Shown here piece after piece: positions 17,315-26,020 of a stretch of 51,728 bases of DNA (positions within the stretch are counted from its first letter, which is position 1; every line of letters starts with the position of its first letter). The notes below the pieces were generated by a model. That model saw only the letters and a list, made by a program, of their open reading frames with translations, searched no databases and had not been told where the DNA came from. The position numbers were made by a program, and so were the translations under genes. The stretch spans positions 1 to 51,728 of the forward strand of contig JAHDKT010000011.1 of the NCBI GenBank assembly GCA_018436725.1. The letters are read 5' to 3'. This stretch comes from Synergistaceae bacterium (lineage in GTDB: Bacteria; Synergistota; Synergistia; Synergistales; Aminobacteriaceae).

Positions 17315-17854
17315 CTACGGTTGCAACTCCCACCCGTAGGCGACAACCCGAAGCGGAACGCCTTGAAGTTCTATGCTCTTCGAGCAGAGCATTTCTCCGG
17401 CGTTCTTCTCATAGAAACGCCTGAAGCGGCTTCCTTCCAGAACCATAAGGCAGACCGACCCGACGTTCTTCTCCCTAAACTTGTTCAAGGCGGCGCCGAG
17501 AAGAAGCGCGCCGACCCCCCTTCTCTGAAATTCCTTCTCGACATACAAAGAGTAGACTTCTCCTTCATGATTGAACTCCCGGAATCTTGCAGGACCTGCA
17601 ACCACGAACCCCGCGACGCCCCTCGACGCATCCTCCGCAATATATGAAAAAACACCATCTTCAGAGAGAAGCGCGCAGAACGCCTTCTCTCGCTCCTCCC
17701 GAGACAGAGCATCCAGAATGCCGTCAGGGATCAACCCCTTGTAAGCATCCCGCCAGGTTGCAATGTTCACCCTCACGATCCCCGGAATATCGGAGAGAGT
17801 CGCCTCGCGTACTCTTACAGCGATTTCTCCTGCCGGGGTTTTACTTGCAGGCAA
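17315..17854 (-). CDS. GNAT-family N-acetyltransferase
   Basis: 179 residues with a complete GNAT fold: VREATLSDIPGIVRVN at the N-terminus (motif C), a central EVYSLYVEKEFQRRGVGALLL that carries the acetyl-CoA pyrophosphate loop (Q-R-R-G-V-G), and FYEKNAGE near the end. The start chosen is TTG at 17854, inside the end of the amidohydrolase gene, because GGAGG stands 9 nt before it and no ATG or GTG lies near the conserved N-terminus. The 14-nt overlap implies translational coupling. Substrate unknown. Confidence 0.85.
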   Translation of the reverse strand: MPASKTPAGEIAVRVREATLSDIPGIVRVNIATWRDAYKGLIPDGILDALSREEREKAFCALLSEDGVFSYIAEDASRGVAGFVVAGPARFREFNHEGEVYSLYVEKEFQRRGVGALLLGAALNKFREKNVGSVCLMVLEGSRFRRFYEKNAGEMLCSKSIELQGVPLRVVAYGWELQP

Positions 17855-18908
17855 TAGGCTCGACCTCCTTCGCCGGCTTCCGCTCCAGAAAGACCGGCTC
17901 CTCCTTCTCCTCGCCCAGCAACCTGCGGATATTGCCGCGCGCGAACTTCTCCGCCGTCTCGGGCGACAGCGCACGGAGCATCACGTTGTACTTGGTCATC
18001 TCGTCCGCGTAGGTCGTCCAGTGGCCGACCTTGTCCGACCCGACCATGAAACGGTCGGGGAACCGCTCGATCAGCGCGATCCACCCCGCGAAACTCTCGG
18101 CGTCCGCGACGATGGTGTCGTACACCACCCAGGAGAGATCGAAATTGAGGTTGGAGTAGGCTTCAAGCACCCGCGCAAGCTCCTCGCGAAGAGTGGGAAC
18201 CTCGACCCTGCGCGAAATGCCCGCGTGCGCCCAGATGAAGACGGTGTCCGGATTGGCGGCGACGGCGCGCTCCATCTCCGCGAGGTAGATCGGCTCCCGC
18301 TTCGAGGCGGAGGAAATGTTGTGGTGAATCAGCACCGGGAGACCGTGCTTCGCGGCCACGCGATAGACCTCCATCAGCGCGGGGTGATCGGCGCGCGGAG
18401 GCTCCCCGTAGGTGAAGGCGGTCAGATCGTCGTGGCGGGACATCAGCTCCCCTATCCCTCGCCAGAAACCGGGATACAGGCGCAGCACGGTCTCGATATA
18501 CTCGGCGGCGTTCCGGTCCAGCGGGTTGACCCCGGAAATGAATGGCAAAAACCGATTCCGCACCTCTTCCGGCTGCCGAAGCAGCTCCTGCGCCAGGATG
18601 AAGTCGGTGGCCGAATAGTAGTAGCCCCGCGCGTCCGTGTCGAGATAGTAGTCGGGCCGGACGGGATCCGACTCGCTCCACATCTTCACGATGGGCATGC
18701 CGAAGATCACCGCGGACTCCACGCCGACGGCGTCCATCTGCTCGACGAGCGCGGGAAAGCCGTCGGTCCTCTGGGTGAAGTCGAGATAGTGAAGGTGCGA
18801 ATCCCACGAGGGGATCGCCATCCGCTCCGCCGCCGCCAGCGGAGAGCGCGCGCCGCACAGGAACAGCAATGCGGTCAGGCAGAGAATCGATAGTTTCTTC
18901 AGGTGCAT
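17841..18908 (-). CDS. Exported amidohydrolase-family protein (TIM-barrel metal-dependent hydrolase)
   Basis: 355 residues with a Sec signal peptide (MHLKKLSILCLTALLFLCG, cleavage near LAAAE). The mature part follows the amidohydrolase-2 pattern: WDSHLHYLDF as the first metal-binding H-x-H, PVLIHHNIS, VFIWAHAGISR, and FMVGSDKVG for the catalytic Asp strand. Family members decarboxylate or hydrolyse small aromatic or lactone substrates, but an exported form is less common. ATG preceded by GAGGAGG. The downstream GNAT gene overlaps its end. No specific substrate can be assigned. Confidence 0.83.
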   Translation of the reverse strand: MHLKKLSILCLTALLFLCGARSPLAAAERMAIPSWDSHLHYLDFTQRTDGFPALVEQMDAVGVESAVIFGMPIVKMWSESDPVRPDYYLDTDARGYYYSATDFILAQELLRQPEEVRNRFLPFISGVNPLDRNAAEYIETVLRLYPGFWRGIGELMSRHDDLTAFTYGEPPRADHPALMEVYRVAAKHGLPVLIHHNISSASKREPIYLAEMERAVAANPDTVFIWAHAGISRRVEVPTLREELARVLEAYSNLNFDLSWVVYDTIVADAESFAGWIALIERFPDRFMVGSDKVGHWTTYADEMTKYNVMLRALSPETAEKFARGNIRRLLGEEKEEPVFLERKPAKEVEPIACK

Positions 18909-18943
18909 GGGATTCGTCCTCCTCAGAAAATTTTTTGCGAATT

Positions 18944-18949
18944 ATTATA
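18944..18949 (-). promoter_or_regulatory. Probable -10 box of the amidohydrolase-GNAT operon
   Basis: A perfect TATAAT on the minus strand, 35 nt before the amidohydrolase ATG, in an AT-rich pocket. The -35 region is poor. Confidence 0.5.
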
Positions 18950-19047
18950 CCACCGGGAAACAGTTCCTGAAGGCATTCCGCGCGATGCGGAGCGGCTCCA
19001 TACCATTCATTCGGCCGAACGTACGCCCCTGCATGCTCAAATGAGCG

Positions 19048-19455
19048 TCAGGAGTGGAGTTTCAACCCCTTGACCACATTATCGACGGCCTTGCGATCGC
19101 CGAAAACGGCAAGCCCCACGAGATTGAGGTCGGCGCTTGCCACTTTTTTTACTTCCGCCCTGTTGTCCTCATCGTTCGACGTAGCAAACAGCTCTTCCGT
19201 GTAGATGGAGAAGGCGACACCCTGTACCAGAGCCCGTTCGTACGATCGGCGCATCTTCTCCTTCGGCGCAGTGAACACCAGAACCGGCTGGCGAAGCATC
19301 GGAAGATACGTCCTTCCATCCTTGTCTTCGTACGGCTTGCCGAGCAACCCCGGTATTCCCGCTATCCCCCCTATCGTGAAGGCCGTTACGTTCATCTTCT
19401 GCCACACCTGCAGATCCTCCCTAACGACCACCGCCACCTTGGTTTCCGATTCCAT
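19048..19455 (-). CDS. DUF2000-family protein
   Basis: 135 residues. The sequence VAVVVREDLQVWQKMNVTAF, GIAGIPGLLGKPYEDKDG, a C-terminal AVFGDRKAVDNVVKGL and the overall length match DUF2000, a small family of unknown function often next to AraC regulators. The ATG is placed by GGGAGGAG 6 nt upstream, which lies inside the 3' end of the araC-type gene (35-nt overlap). The two genes are therefore probably co-translated. No catalytic residues can be named. Confidence 0.8.
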   Translation of the reverse strand: MESETKVAVVVREDLQVWQKMNVTAFTIGGIAGIPGLLGKPYEDKDGRTYLPMLRQPVLVFTAPKEKMRRSYERALVQGVAFSIYTEELFATSNDEDNRAEVKKVASADLNLVGLAVFGDRKAVDNVVKGLKLHS

Positions 19456-20308
19456 GAAAACTCCTCCCTTTCGTTCGCACAGCGTGCCTGTACGCCCCGG
19501 GCGAGACGCCGACAACCTCCCGGAATCTCCGGTTGAAATGGCTTTGATCGCAAAAGCCCGTCTCCGCAGCGATTTCAACCAGCGGAAGATCCTGAAGAAG
19601 CAACTGTCGAGCCAGATCCACGCGGCATTGAAGTTGGAAACGATGCGGAGGCATACCCGTTATTTTCCGAAATCTCTTGAGAAACATGTAGGGCGTGTCG
19701 CCAAAACGGGCAGCCAGCTCGTCCAATGTCACCTTTCCGGCCGGATTATGCCGCAGGTATTCTTTGGCGTCTTGTACGATTTTGCCCCCCGAGGGTACGG
19801 AATTGAACTCTTTTCGGCATTCACCGTGGCGTTCAAGCAAGGCGGCAAGCGTTTCCAGGAGGGAGGATTCCAGATGCAGAGCTTCGGCGCCCGGCATCTT
19901 GAGGAGGTTGAAAAAATGCGAAGTTGCAAGAAAGGAACCCGTATCCCGATGCACGGTTTCCACAAAATACGGAGACGCATGCCGCTGCTCCCCCCATATC
20001 TCGTGCGCCAAAGAGAAGATGGTCTCCTCGGGAATATACAGCATTCGATAGGCAAAACCCGTTTCCAACCCGGAATGGCCGTCGTGCACTTCGTCCGGAT
20101 TGATGGTGATGAGCGTTCCCGGGATCCCTCTGTGTTTTTTTCCGCGACATACGAAGTCCTGGAACCCCGACAAGGTCTGCCCGACGGCAAACGTATCGTG
20201 CGCGTGCGGCGCGTACGAAAAGGACACGAAGAACGCTTCAAGCAGCGAAACTTCCGCGAGTTGCTCTATTTTCGAATATCGACACGACTCCTTCTGTTCT
20301 TTTTTCAT
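19421..20308 (-). CDS. AraC-family transcriptional regulator
   Basis: About 295 residues. N-terminal cupin-like effector domain (PHAHDTFAVG, then ITINPDEVHDGHS), and a C-terminal double helix-turn-helix with VTLDELAARFGDTPYMFLKRF and LVEIAAETGFCDQSHFNRRFR, ending in GVSPGAYR. The layout is that of AraC regulators that sense a small ligand. The start is uncertain: ATG at 20308 has only a weak site, and the frame is open 72 nt further up. It precedes and overlaps the DUF2000 gene, its likely target operon. Confidence 0.9.
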   Translation of the reverse strand: MKKEQKESCRYSKIEQLAEVSLLEAFFVSFSYAPHAHDTFAVGQTLSGFQDFVCRGKKHRGIPGTLITINPDEVHDGHSGLETGFAYRMLYIPEETIFSLAHEIWGEQRHASPYFVETVHRDTGSFLATSHFFNLLKMPGAEALHLESSLLETLAALLERHGECRKEFNSVPSGGKIVQDAKEYLRHNPAGKVTLDELAARFGDTPYMFLKRFRKITGMPPHRFQLQCRVDLARQLLLQDLPLVEIAAETGFCDQSHFNRRFREVVGVSPGAYRHAVRTKGRSFHGIGNQGGGGR

Positions 20309-20436
20309 AGGCAATACCCCTATTCCGGCGGCAGCGCTCTGCGGCGCATTTTTCAATCTTCTCCGCCGGGCGTCTTTCAAAAAAGCGCCTATCCGTAAAC
20401 CGGTTCAGCCCTCTTCGCCGATTCATGCTCCGGAAA

Positions 20437-20692
20437 GAGCGCGGCCTCCAGAATCCTCAAGAGCTACTTCTCGGGAGCCCAGGGCAACCATAGAAGCGAT
20501 TCGCTTATCGACCTGGCGCTCCGGGGAGGCGATGGTCTTACCGAGCGCGCCCTTTACAGCATTTTAATCGAACTCGACGACCTTCCGCTCTCCTATTTCT
20601 TCGACGTGGCGATCCACTCAATGATCGCCAACGAGGCCTTGCTTGAGCATATCCGCTGCAGAGGAGGGGTGGTGTATGAAAGGCACGGGTAA
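20437..20692 (+). pseudogene. Relic of a HEPN/MNT toxin-antitoxin pair (fused fragments)
   Basis: Bases 20437-20475 match the 3' part of the HEPN gene at 16518 (GCGGCCTCCAGAATC, then AGAGCTACTTC). They run directly into a fragment matching the MNT gene at 16934 from GNHRSDSLIDLAL through ELDDLPLSYFFDVAIHS to the shared end VVYERHG and stop. A deletion has joined the two genes and removed the GSRAKG part of the active site; no start codon with a ribosome site is present. Similarity continues a little past the stop. It looks like a duplicated copy of the intact pair 3.4 kb to the left. Confidence 0.8.
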
Positions 20693-20741
20693 AACATTTC
20701 TCATCCACTTCTTGATTGTTGAGAAGACCGGGAGAAAGCAA

Positions 20742-20913
20742 TTACCCGATTTTCGTCAGAAGCGACGTTATTTCGTCCCTCCCGATTTCCAAAAGCCGAG
20801 ACATCTCCATGTCAGAGAGTGCGCATAGTTTCGAAGGCGGCGAAAGAAGCCTGTCGATAAACTGGTCAATTTTAAGGAACCTCTGACGTTCGCGGATTTC
20901 CTCGACGTGATTT
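20742..20913 (-). pseudogene. Truncated 3' gene fragment abutting the CRISPR trailer end
   Basis: The minus strand reads HVEEIRERQRFLKIDQF, IDRLLSPPSKLCALSDMEM and SRLLEIGRDEITSLLTKIG, then a stop. The composition is protein-like (amphipathic, regular), but the frame begins where the degenerate last CRISPR repeat ends, with no start. Probably the tail of a gene cut when the array or its flank was rearranged. Family not recognised. Confidence 0.4.
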
Positions 20914-20914
20914 G

Positions 20915-23504
20915 GGTCTGTCCCCGCGCATGCGGGGGAATCATTGTGCGCTCCGCAACGGTCTTGTACACGTCGGGTCTATCCCCGCGCATGCGGGGGA
21001 ACCTGCTTCAGGATCGTCTCCCATGCGGTGCGGTAGGGTCTATCCCCGCGCATGCGGGGGAACCCTTCGCTTCGATCGTGTCCCTGTAGTCGTAAAGGGT
21101 CTATCCCCGCGCATGCGGGGGAACCCATGGGATTCGCGGCGGCGATCTTTCGAGCCTGGGTCTATCCCCGCGCATGCGGGGGAACCAGTCCCTTCAGATA
21201 CCCCACCACCTCACCGGCGGGTCTATCCCCGCGCATGCGGGGGAACCCTCGCGGGGAGTTTGACGCGAGGAGGCATGAAGGGTCTATCCCCGCGCATGCG
21301 GGGGAACCATTCGACCTCATGGCCTGCGCGAACGATTGAGGGGTCTATCCCCGCGCATGCGGGGGAACCAGTGCGCTGACGTACGGCTTCGGCGTCGAAG
21401 AGGGTCTATCCCCGCGCATGCGGGGGAACCTGTCTACATCTCCGACCTCTGTCGCAATCATGGGGTCTATCCCCGCGCATGCGGGGGAACCTACGCGACA
21501 TACGGCCCCGAGGCGATCGCGCAGGGTCTATCCCCGCGCATGCGGGGGAACCTGTCATAATGTCCCTTACACCTAGCCATTGCGGGGTCTATCCCCGCGC
21601 ATGCGGGGGAACCCTTCTGCGTGGGCTTCGGGGCGTATCTTCGCAGGGTCTATCCCCGCGCATGCGGGGGAACCCTTGCGCGAAACCCCGTACATCGCCG
21701 ATATCCGGGTCTATCCCCGCGCATGCGGGGGAACCGCGTGGAAGCTCTTCAAGATATGGCGCGAGTGGGGTCTATCCCCGCGCATGCGGGGGAACCGTAT
21801 CGTAACTCTGGGCGAATCCATGAAATACGGGTCTATCCCCGCGCATGCGGGGGAACCTCCAAGGCGGCAATGGGATCTACTTGTTCAAGGGGTCTATCCC
21901 CGCGCATGCGGGGGAACCTTCGCCCGGAAGCGGCCTGTGTCGACCGGTGATGGTCTATCCCCGCGCATGCGGGGGAACCTTCACAACCGCCGTCAATAGC
22001 GTCCCGATCGAGGGTCTATCCCCGCGCATGCGGGGGAACCCGGTGGAAAGCGACGCCGATCTTGCGACGGAAGGGTCTATCCCCGCGCATGCGGGGGAAC
22101 CGCCTGCTTCGCCCGGAGATAATCCTCCGTCGGGGGTCTATCCCCGCGCATGCGGGGGAACCACCCGAACTGAAGAGGGCGAACGATATTCAGGCGTTCT
22201 ATCCCCGCGCATGCGGGGGAACCACTACCGGAGAAGTGATGGACGCGGCTTCCGGGGGTCTATCCCCGCGCATGCGGGGGAACCTAATCATTCTCCTCGT
22301 CTCCCGGAATCGCCGCGGGTCTATCCCCGCGCATGCGGGGGAACCTCTCGTTGCGGCCTTCGGGCGGTGCGTATTCGGGGTCTATCCCCGCGCATGCGGG
22401 GGAACCCCTACTCTCACCCTTACACCCCCTTTCTGTACGGGTCTATCCCCGCGCATGCGGGGGAACCGCAGACAAGTTTACTGCGGAAACCGGCAAGGCG
22501 GGTCTATCCCCGCGCATGCGGGGGAACCGAGAAGTACACCTTCACCATCCCGCGCCTCAAGGGTCTATCCCCGCGCATGCGGGGGAACCAGCGACATCTC
22601 CACGGGCGACCTGGCGGAGTTGGGTCTATCCCCGCGCATGCGGGGGAACCTGGCCGGAGGCTATTCGTTGTTCTCCGTCCTTGGGTCTATCCCCGCGCAT
22701 GCGGGGGAACCTTTTCCACGGCGCAGGACTGCGCCATCGATCTGGGTCTATCCCCGCGCATGCGGGGGAACCCGGGACAGGCTCGATAAGAGCAAGAGTG
22801 AGAAGGGTCTATCCCCGCGCATGCGGGGGAACCGACCTGCGCGGAGCGGAGGAAAAACTCGTGAAGGGTCTATCCCCGCGCATGCGGGGGAACCGCACAG
22901 AAAGATAAACCCGTCGAAATCGACCAGGGTCTATCCCCGCGCATGCGGGGGAACCAGTATCCTCCCTTCCATGGAAATGAGGAACTGGGGTCTATCCCCG
23001 CGCATGCGGGGGAACCTAATCATCCTCCTCGTCTCCCGGAATCGCCGCGGGTCTATCCCCACGCATGCGGGGGAACCACATAGAACCACGCCTCGTGTCA
23101 TGCGACGTAGGGTCTATCCCCGCGCATGCGGGGGAACCATCTCCTTTGTGGCGCACGTAAGACTGAATCCGGGTCTATCCCCGCGCATGCGGGGGAACCG
23201 CCCGGTTGTCTTGCCACCACTTGATAAGCACGGGTCTATCCCCGCGCATGCGGGGGAACCGGTTCGACCGATTCGGGCCATGTGACCACGCCGGGTCTAT
23301 CCCCGCGCATGCGGGGGAACCAACATGACAAAGACCTCCCGTCGTGCTATGCTGGGTCTATCCCCGCGCATGCGGGGGAACCAGGCGCGGATGGCATGAA
23401 TATCCGCGGGAAGTGGGTCTATCCCCGCGCATGCGGGGGAACCTCACGATAAGCGGACAGAAGACGTTCAAGACCGGGTCTATCCCCGCGCATGCGGGGG
23501 AACC
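20915..23504 (-). CRISPR. Type I-E CRISPR array, leader-distal segment (43 repeats)
   Basis: Forty-three 28-nt repeats start at 20915 and recur every 61 bp without exception to 23477, with 33-nt intervals (or a 29-nt repeat plus 32-nt spacer if the mostly conserved G before each unit is counted). Read on the minus strand the repeat begins GGTTCCCCCGC and ends GCGGGGATAGACC. This aligns with the E. coli I-E repeat, so transcription is minus and the array belongs to the cas operon at 28024-36563. The unit at 20915 is degenerate (two changes), as expected at the oldest, trailer end. Variants also occur at 22196 and 23050. Two spacers (22285 and 23017) differ by one base. The segment is cut off from the leader by an IS21-type element. 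Confidence 0.97.
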
Positions 23505-23524
23505 TCCGGGCGGAGAGGTTCAGC

Positions 23525-23576
23525 TGGTTTTGTCAACGCAAAACTGACCACCAAGGACAGCCGAATTTTGATCACC
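23525..23576. repeat. Left terminal repeats of the IS21-type element
   Basis: Outer copy TGGTTTTG...AAAACTGACCACC and inner copy GACAGCCGAATTTTGATCACC, the expected binding sites for IstA at the istB end. The right end has the matching pair. Confidence 0.8.
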
Positions 23577-23580
23577 CCGG

Positions 23581-24375
23581 TCATTCTTCCGCGGTCGTTT
23601 TTTTAAGTAGTATTTGCCCCTTCTTTCTCCCCTCCCTCAGCGTTTCCTTCAGTCTGTAGCTTTCCCACGAGCACTCGATGATGTACGCCTTGTGGGTCAG
23701 ACGGTCGAGCAGGGCCGCCGTCATATTGGCGTCGCCGAAGACCTCCGTCCAGCTGCCGAATCCGAGATTCGTCGTTACGATGACTGAGCCGCGCTCGTGC
23801 CGTTCCGCGAAGATCTGGAACAGCAGTTCCCCTCCTTCCTTCGAGAATGGGACGTATCCGAGTTCGTCCACTATGAGCAGGTCGTACCGGGTGTACTTGC
23901 TCAGGGTGCGGGCAAGCGTTTTTTCCCCTCGGCTTTCCAGAAGTTCGTTGACGAGATTGCAGGCCGTGGTGAAACGGACCCGCAGATTTTGACGGCAGGC
24001 TTCTATTCCCAGCGCGGTGGCGAGGTGGGTCTTCCCGCAGCCGCTTTTGCCCAGGAAAAGAACGTTTCGGCGACTGGAGATGTAGTCTCCCGCCGCCAGT
24101 TCACCGACGAGTCTTTTGTCGAGCTGCGGCGCCTCTTCGAAGGTGAAGGTCGCCAGGGTTTTGACCAGGGGGAAACGGGCTTCTTTCAGCCGTCTCTTTT
24201 CCCTGTTCTCGGAGCGTATCCGGAGTTCGAGGTCCGTGAGCTCCAGAAGGAATTCTTCGTAGCTCGATCCCCGTTCCACGGCTTGGCGAAGGCGTTCCTC
24301 AAGGTGCCGTGCGGCATTGCCGAGGGTGAGACTCTTCAGGTTTTCGTGCAGCTGCAGGAGGCGGGCGGTATTCAT
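23581..24375 (-). CDS. istB: IS21-family helper ATPase IstB
   Basis: 264 residues, DnaC/IstB AAA+ ATPase. Walker A LGKSGCGKTHLATAL, Walker B LLIVDELGYVPFS, sensor region VIVTTNLGFGSW and a C-terminal LTHKAYIIECSWESYRLKE box finger. IstB oligomerises on target DNA and directs the IstA transposase. Start overlaps the istA stop (ATGA). Confidence 0.96.
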   Translation of the reverse strand: MNTARLLQLHENLKSLTLGNAARHLEERLRQAVERGSSYEEFLLELTDLELRIRSENREKRRLKEARFPLVKTLATFTFEEAPQLDKRLVGELAAGDYISSRRNVLFLGKSGCGKTHLATALGIEACRQNLRVRFTTACNLVNELLESRGEKTLARTLSKYTRYDLLIVDELGYVPFSKEGGELLFQIFAERHERGSVIVTTNLGFGSWTEVFGDANMTAALLDRLTHKAYIIECSWESYRLKETLREGRKKGQILLKKTTAEE

Positions 24376-25877
24376 TGGCCGACCTCCAGGACGGAATAGA
24401 CCGATACGTCCGCTGCGGGAAGAACGGTCCAGCGCTCGGACTCGAGGGGGCGGATCGCTTCTTCCCGCCTTTCGGCCGACTCGAGGAGGTGACGGATTCC
24501 GGCGGCGCTGCTCAGTCCGCTTTCCAGGGCTCCCTCCGCCGCTTCTTCCACCCTCTTTTGTCCGTATGTCCTGACGAGGAGGAGGACATCGATGAATTCC
24601 TTGATTCCCCGGTTCTCACCCTGTCGCTCGCAAAAGCGTTCCAGCAGGGTGTTCAGGGAGCCGCTCCATGTCTTTTTCCATTCCGAAAGGGGGCGAGCGT
24701 CCCGGAAGGCTCCGGGGCGTTCCCGGAGAAGCTCGAGGTAGTGGTCGGCATCGAGGACCCAGTGATTGTTTCCGAACGTTCTTCCGTGAACGGCGATCCG
24801 CTTCTCTCCGCTGTAGACCGACACCCGGTCCACGGTGAGAATCGTCCTGAGGGGACGACCGGCATAGGATGCGGGGACGGAGTACCGGTTCTTGTCCACC
24901 ATGACGGTGGCGTACTTGTCCGCCTTGACCGATACGGTCTGCTCGTTCCCGAAGGGGTAGCGGGGAAGAGGGATGAGGAGTTCCTTTTCCGCATCGTGCA
25001 GTTCCTCGACGGTTCCCTCCCGGCCGGCGATTCTGTGGGAACCGCAGGCGACGCACTCATCCAGCAGTCTCCCGTTGATGCCTTCCAGGTCTTCTCCCCG
25101 GGGAAGGGGTACCAGGAAGTTCCGGCGGGCGAATCCCACAAGCCCCTCCACCCCGCCCTTCTCGTTCCCGCGACCAGCCGAGCAGAAACGGCTCTCGAAC
25201 GTGTACCAGGACCGAAACCGGACAAAGCTTTCCTGTTCTTTCCTCTCCTTTCCAAGAAGCACTTTTTCCACCGCCGCGGTCAGGTTGTCGAAGACCATGA
25301 CGGGAAAGACGCCTCCGTAATAGAGGAACCCACGACTCAGACCGTCGAAAAACGCCTGCTGCCGTTCGCAGGGGTAGAGGCGGACAAAGGGATTCCCCGA
25401 GTACTTCGACCGCATGCAGAACATTTTCACCCGTACGGCTTCTCCGCCGAGGAGAACCGTGGCATTTCCCCAGTCCACCTCCGCCTCTCTTCCCGGAGAA
25501 GGTTTAAGAGGCACGAAGGCTTCGCCGCTCTTCAACCCCAGGCTCCTCTTCACAGAAGCCACATAGCGGCGTACCGTCGTTTCGCCTCCCGAAAAGTTGT
25601 ATTCCTTCACCAGCCTGGCGTATACCCGTTTTGCCGTATGGCGCTGGTTCTTCGGGTTTTCAAGGTCCTCTTCCAGCCACTTGTAGATAATCTCATGATA
25701 GGGTCCGAGCACCGGGAAAGGTTGCGTCTTCCTCGGGGAGTATCCTGTCAATTCCCCCCGAAGGACTTTTTTCACGGTGTTTCGCGAATGCCCGGTTTCC
25801 CTGGCTATTTCGCTCACGTTCTTGCCGTACGCCCGCTGCGCGGTCCGTATGTATTCGTATTGATCCACCTTGAGCAT
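24372..25877 (-). CDS. istA: IS21-family transposase IstA
   Basis: 501 residues. N-terminal helix-turn-helix (VSEIARETGHSRNTVKKVLR), then a DDE integrase core with the first Asp in GREAEVDWGNA, the second in MVFDNLTAAVEK and the Glu in NEKGGVEGLVGFARRNF, and a C-terminal Mu-type beta-barrel (VDKNRYSVP). Full length with no frameshift. Catalyses cut-out and insertion with IstB. Confidence 0.96.
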   Translation of the reverse strand: MLKVDQYEYIRTAQRAYGKNVSEIARETGHSRNTVKKVLRGELTGYSPRKTQPFPVLGPYHEIIYKWLEEDLENPKNQRHTAKRVYARLVKEYNFSGGETTVRRYVASVKRSLGLKSGEAFVPLKPSPGREAEVDWGNATVLLGGEAVRVKMFCMRSKYSGNPFVRLYPCERQQAFFDGLSRGFLYYGGVFPVMVFDNLTAAVEKVLLGKERKEQESFVRFRSWYTFESRFCSAGRGNEKGGVEGLVGFARRNFLVPLPRGEDLEGINGRLLDECVACGSHRIAGREGTVEELHDAEKELLIPLPRYPFGNEQTVSVKADKYATVMVDKNRYSVPASYAGRPLRTILTVDRVSVYSGEKRIAVHGRTFGNNHWVLDADHYLELLRERPGAFRDARPLSEWKKTWSGSLNTLLERFCERQGENRGIKEFIDVLLLVRTYGQKRVEEAAEGALESGLSSAAGIRHLLESAERREEAIRPLESERWTVLPAADVSVYSVLEVGQ

Positions 25878-25929
25878 CCTTTCCCTCCGGCTTCTTCGTC
25901 GTGGTGTTCGTTCCCGACGATGATAACCG

Positions 25930-26002
25930 GAGCTGCGGTCAGGTGGTCAAATTTCGGCTGTCGTTCGCTCAAAAAATGATCAATTTTAGAGTATCAAAAC
26001 CA
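25930..26002. repeat. Right terminal repeats of the IS21-type element
   Basis: Inverted relative to the left end: GACAGCCGAAATTTGACCACC as inner copy (read on the minus strand), then AAAATTGATCATT and the outermost TGGTTTTG ending at 26002. Confidence 0.8.
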
Positions 26003-26020
26003 TCAAGCGGCTCTCCGCCG

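Larger units (their letters stand above)
23525..26002 (-). mobile_element. IS21-family insertion sequence inside the CRISPR array
   Basis: 2478 bp carrying istA and istB. Both ends start TGGTTTTG and then continue with related AAAACTGACC / AAAATTGATC blocks, followed by a second inner copy (GACAGCCGAATTTTGATCACC at left; GACAGCCGAAATTTGACCACC at right). This is the multiple terminal-repeat layout of IS21. The flanking bases are TCAGC at left and TCAAGC at right, an imperfect target duplication. The spacer pieces on either side (20 and 18 nt) rebuild a 33-nt spacer when one 6-nt TCAAGC copy is counted. Both genes look intact, so the element may still move. Confidence 0.93.
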
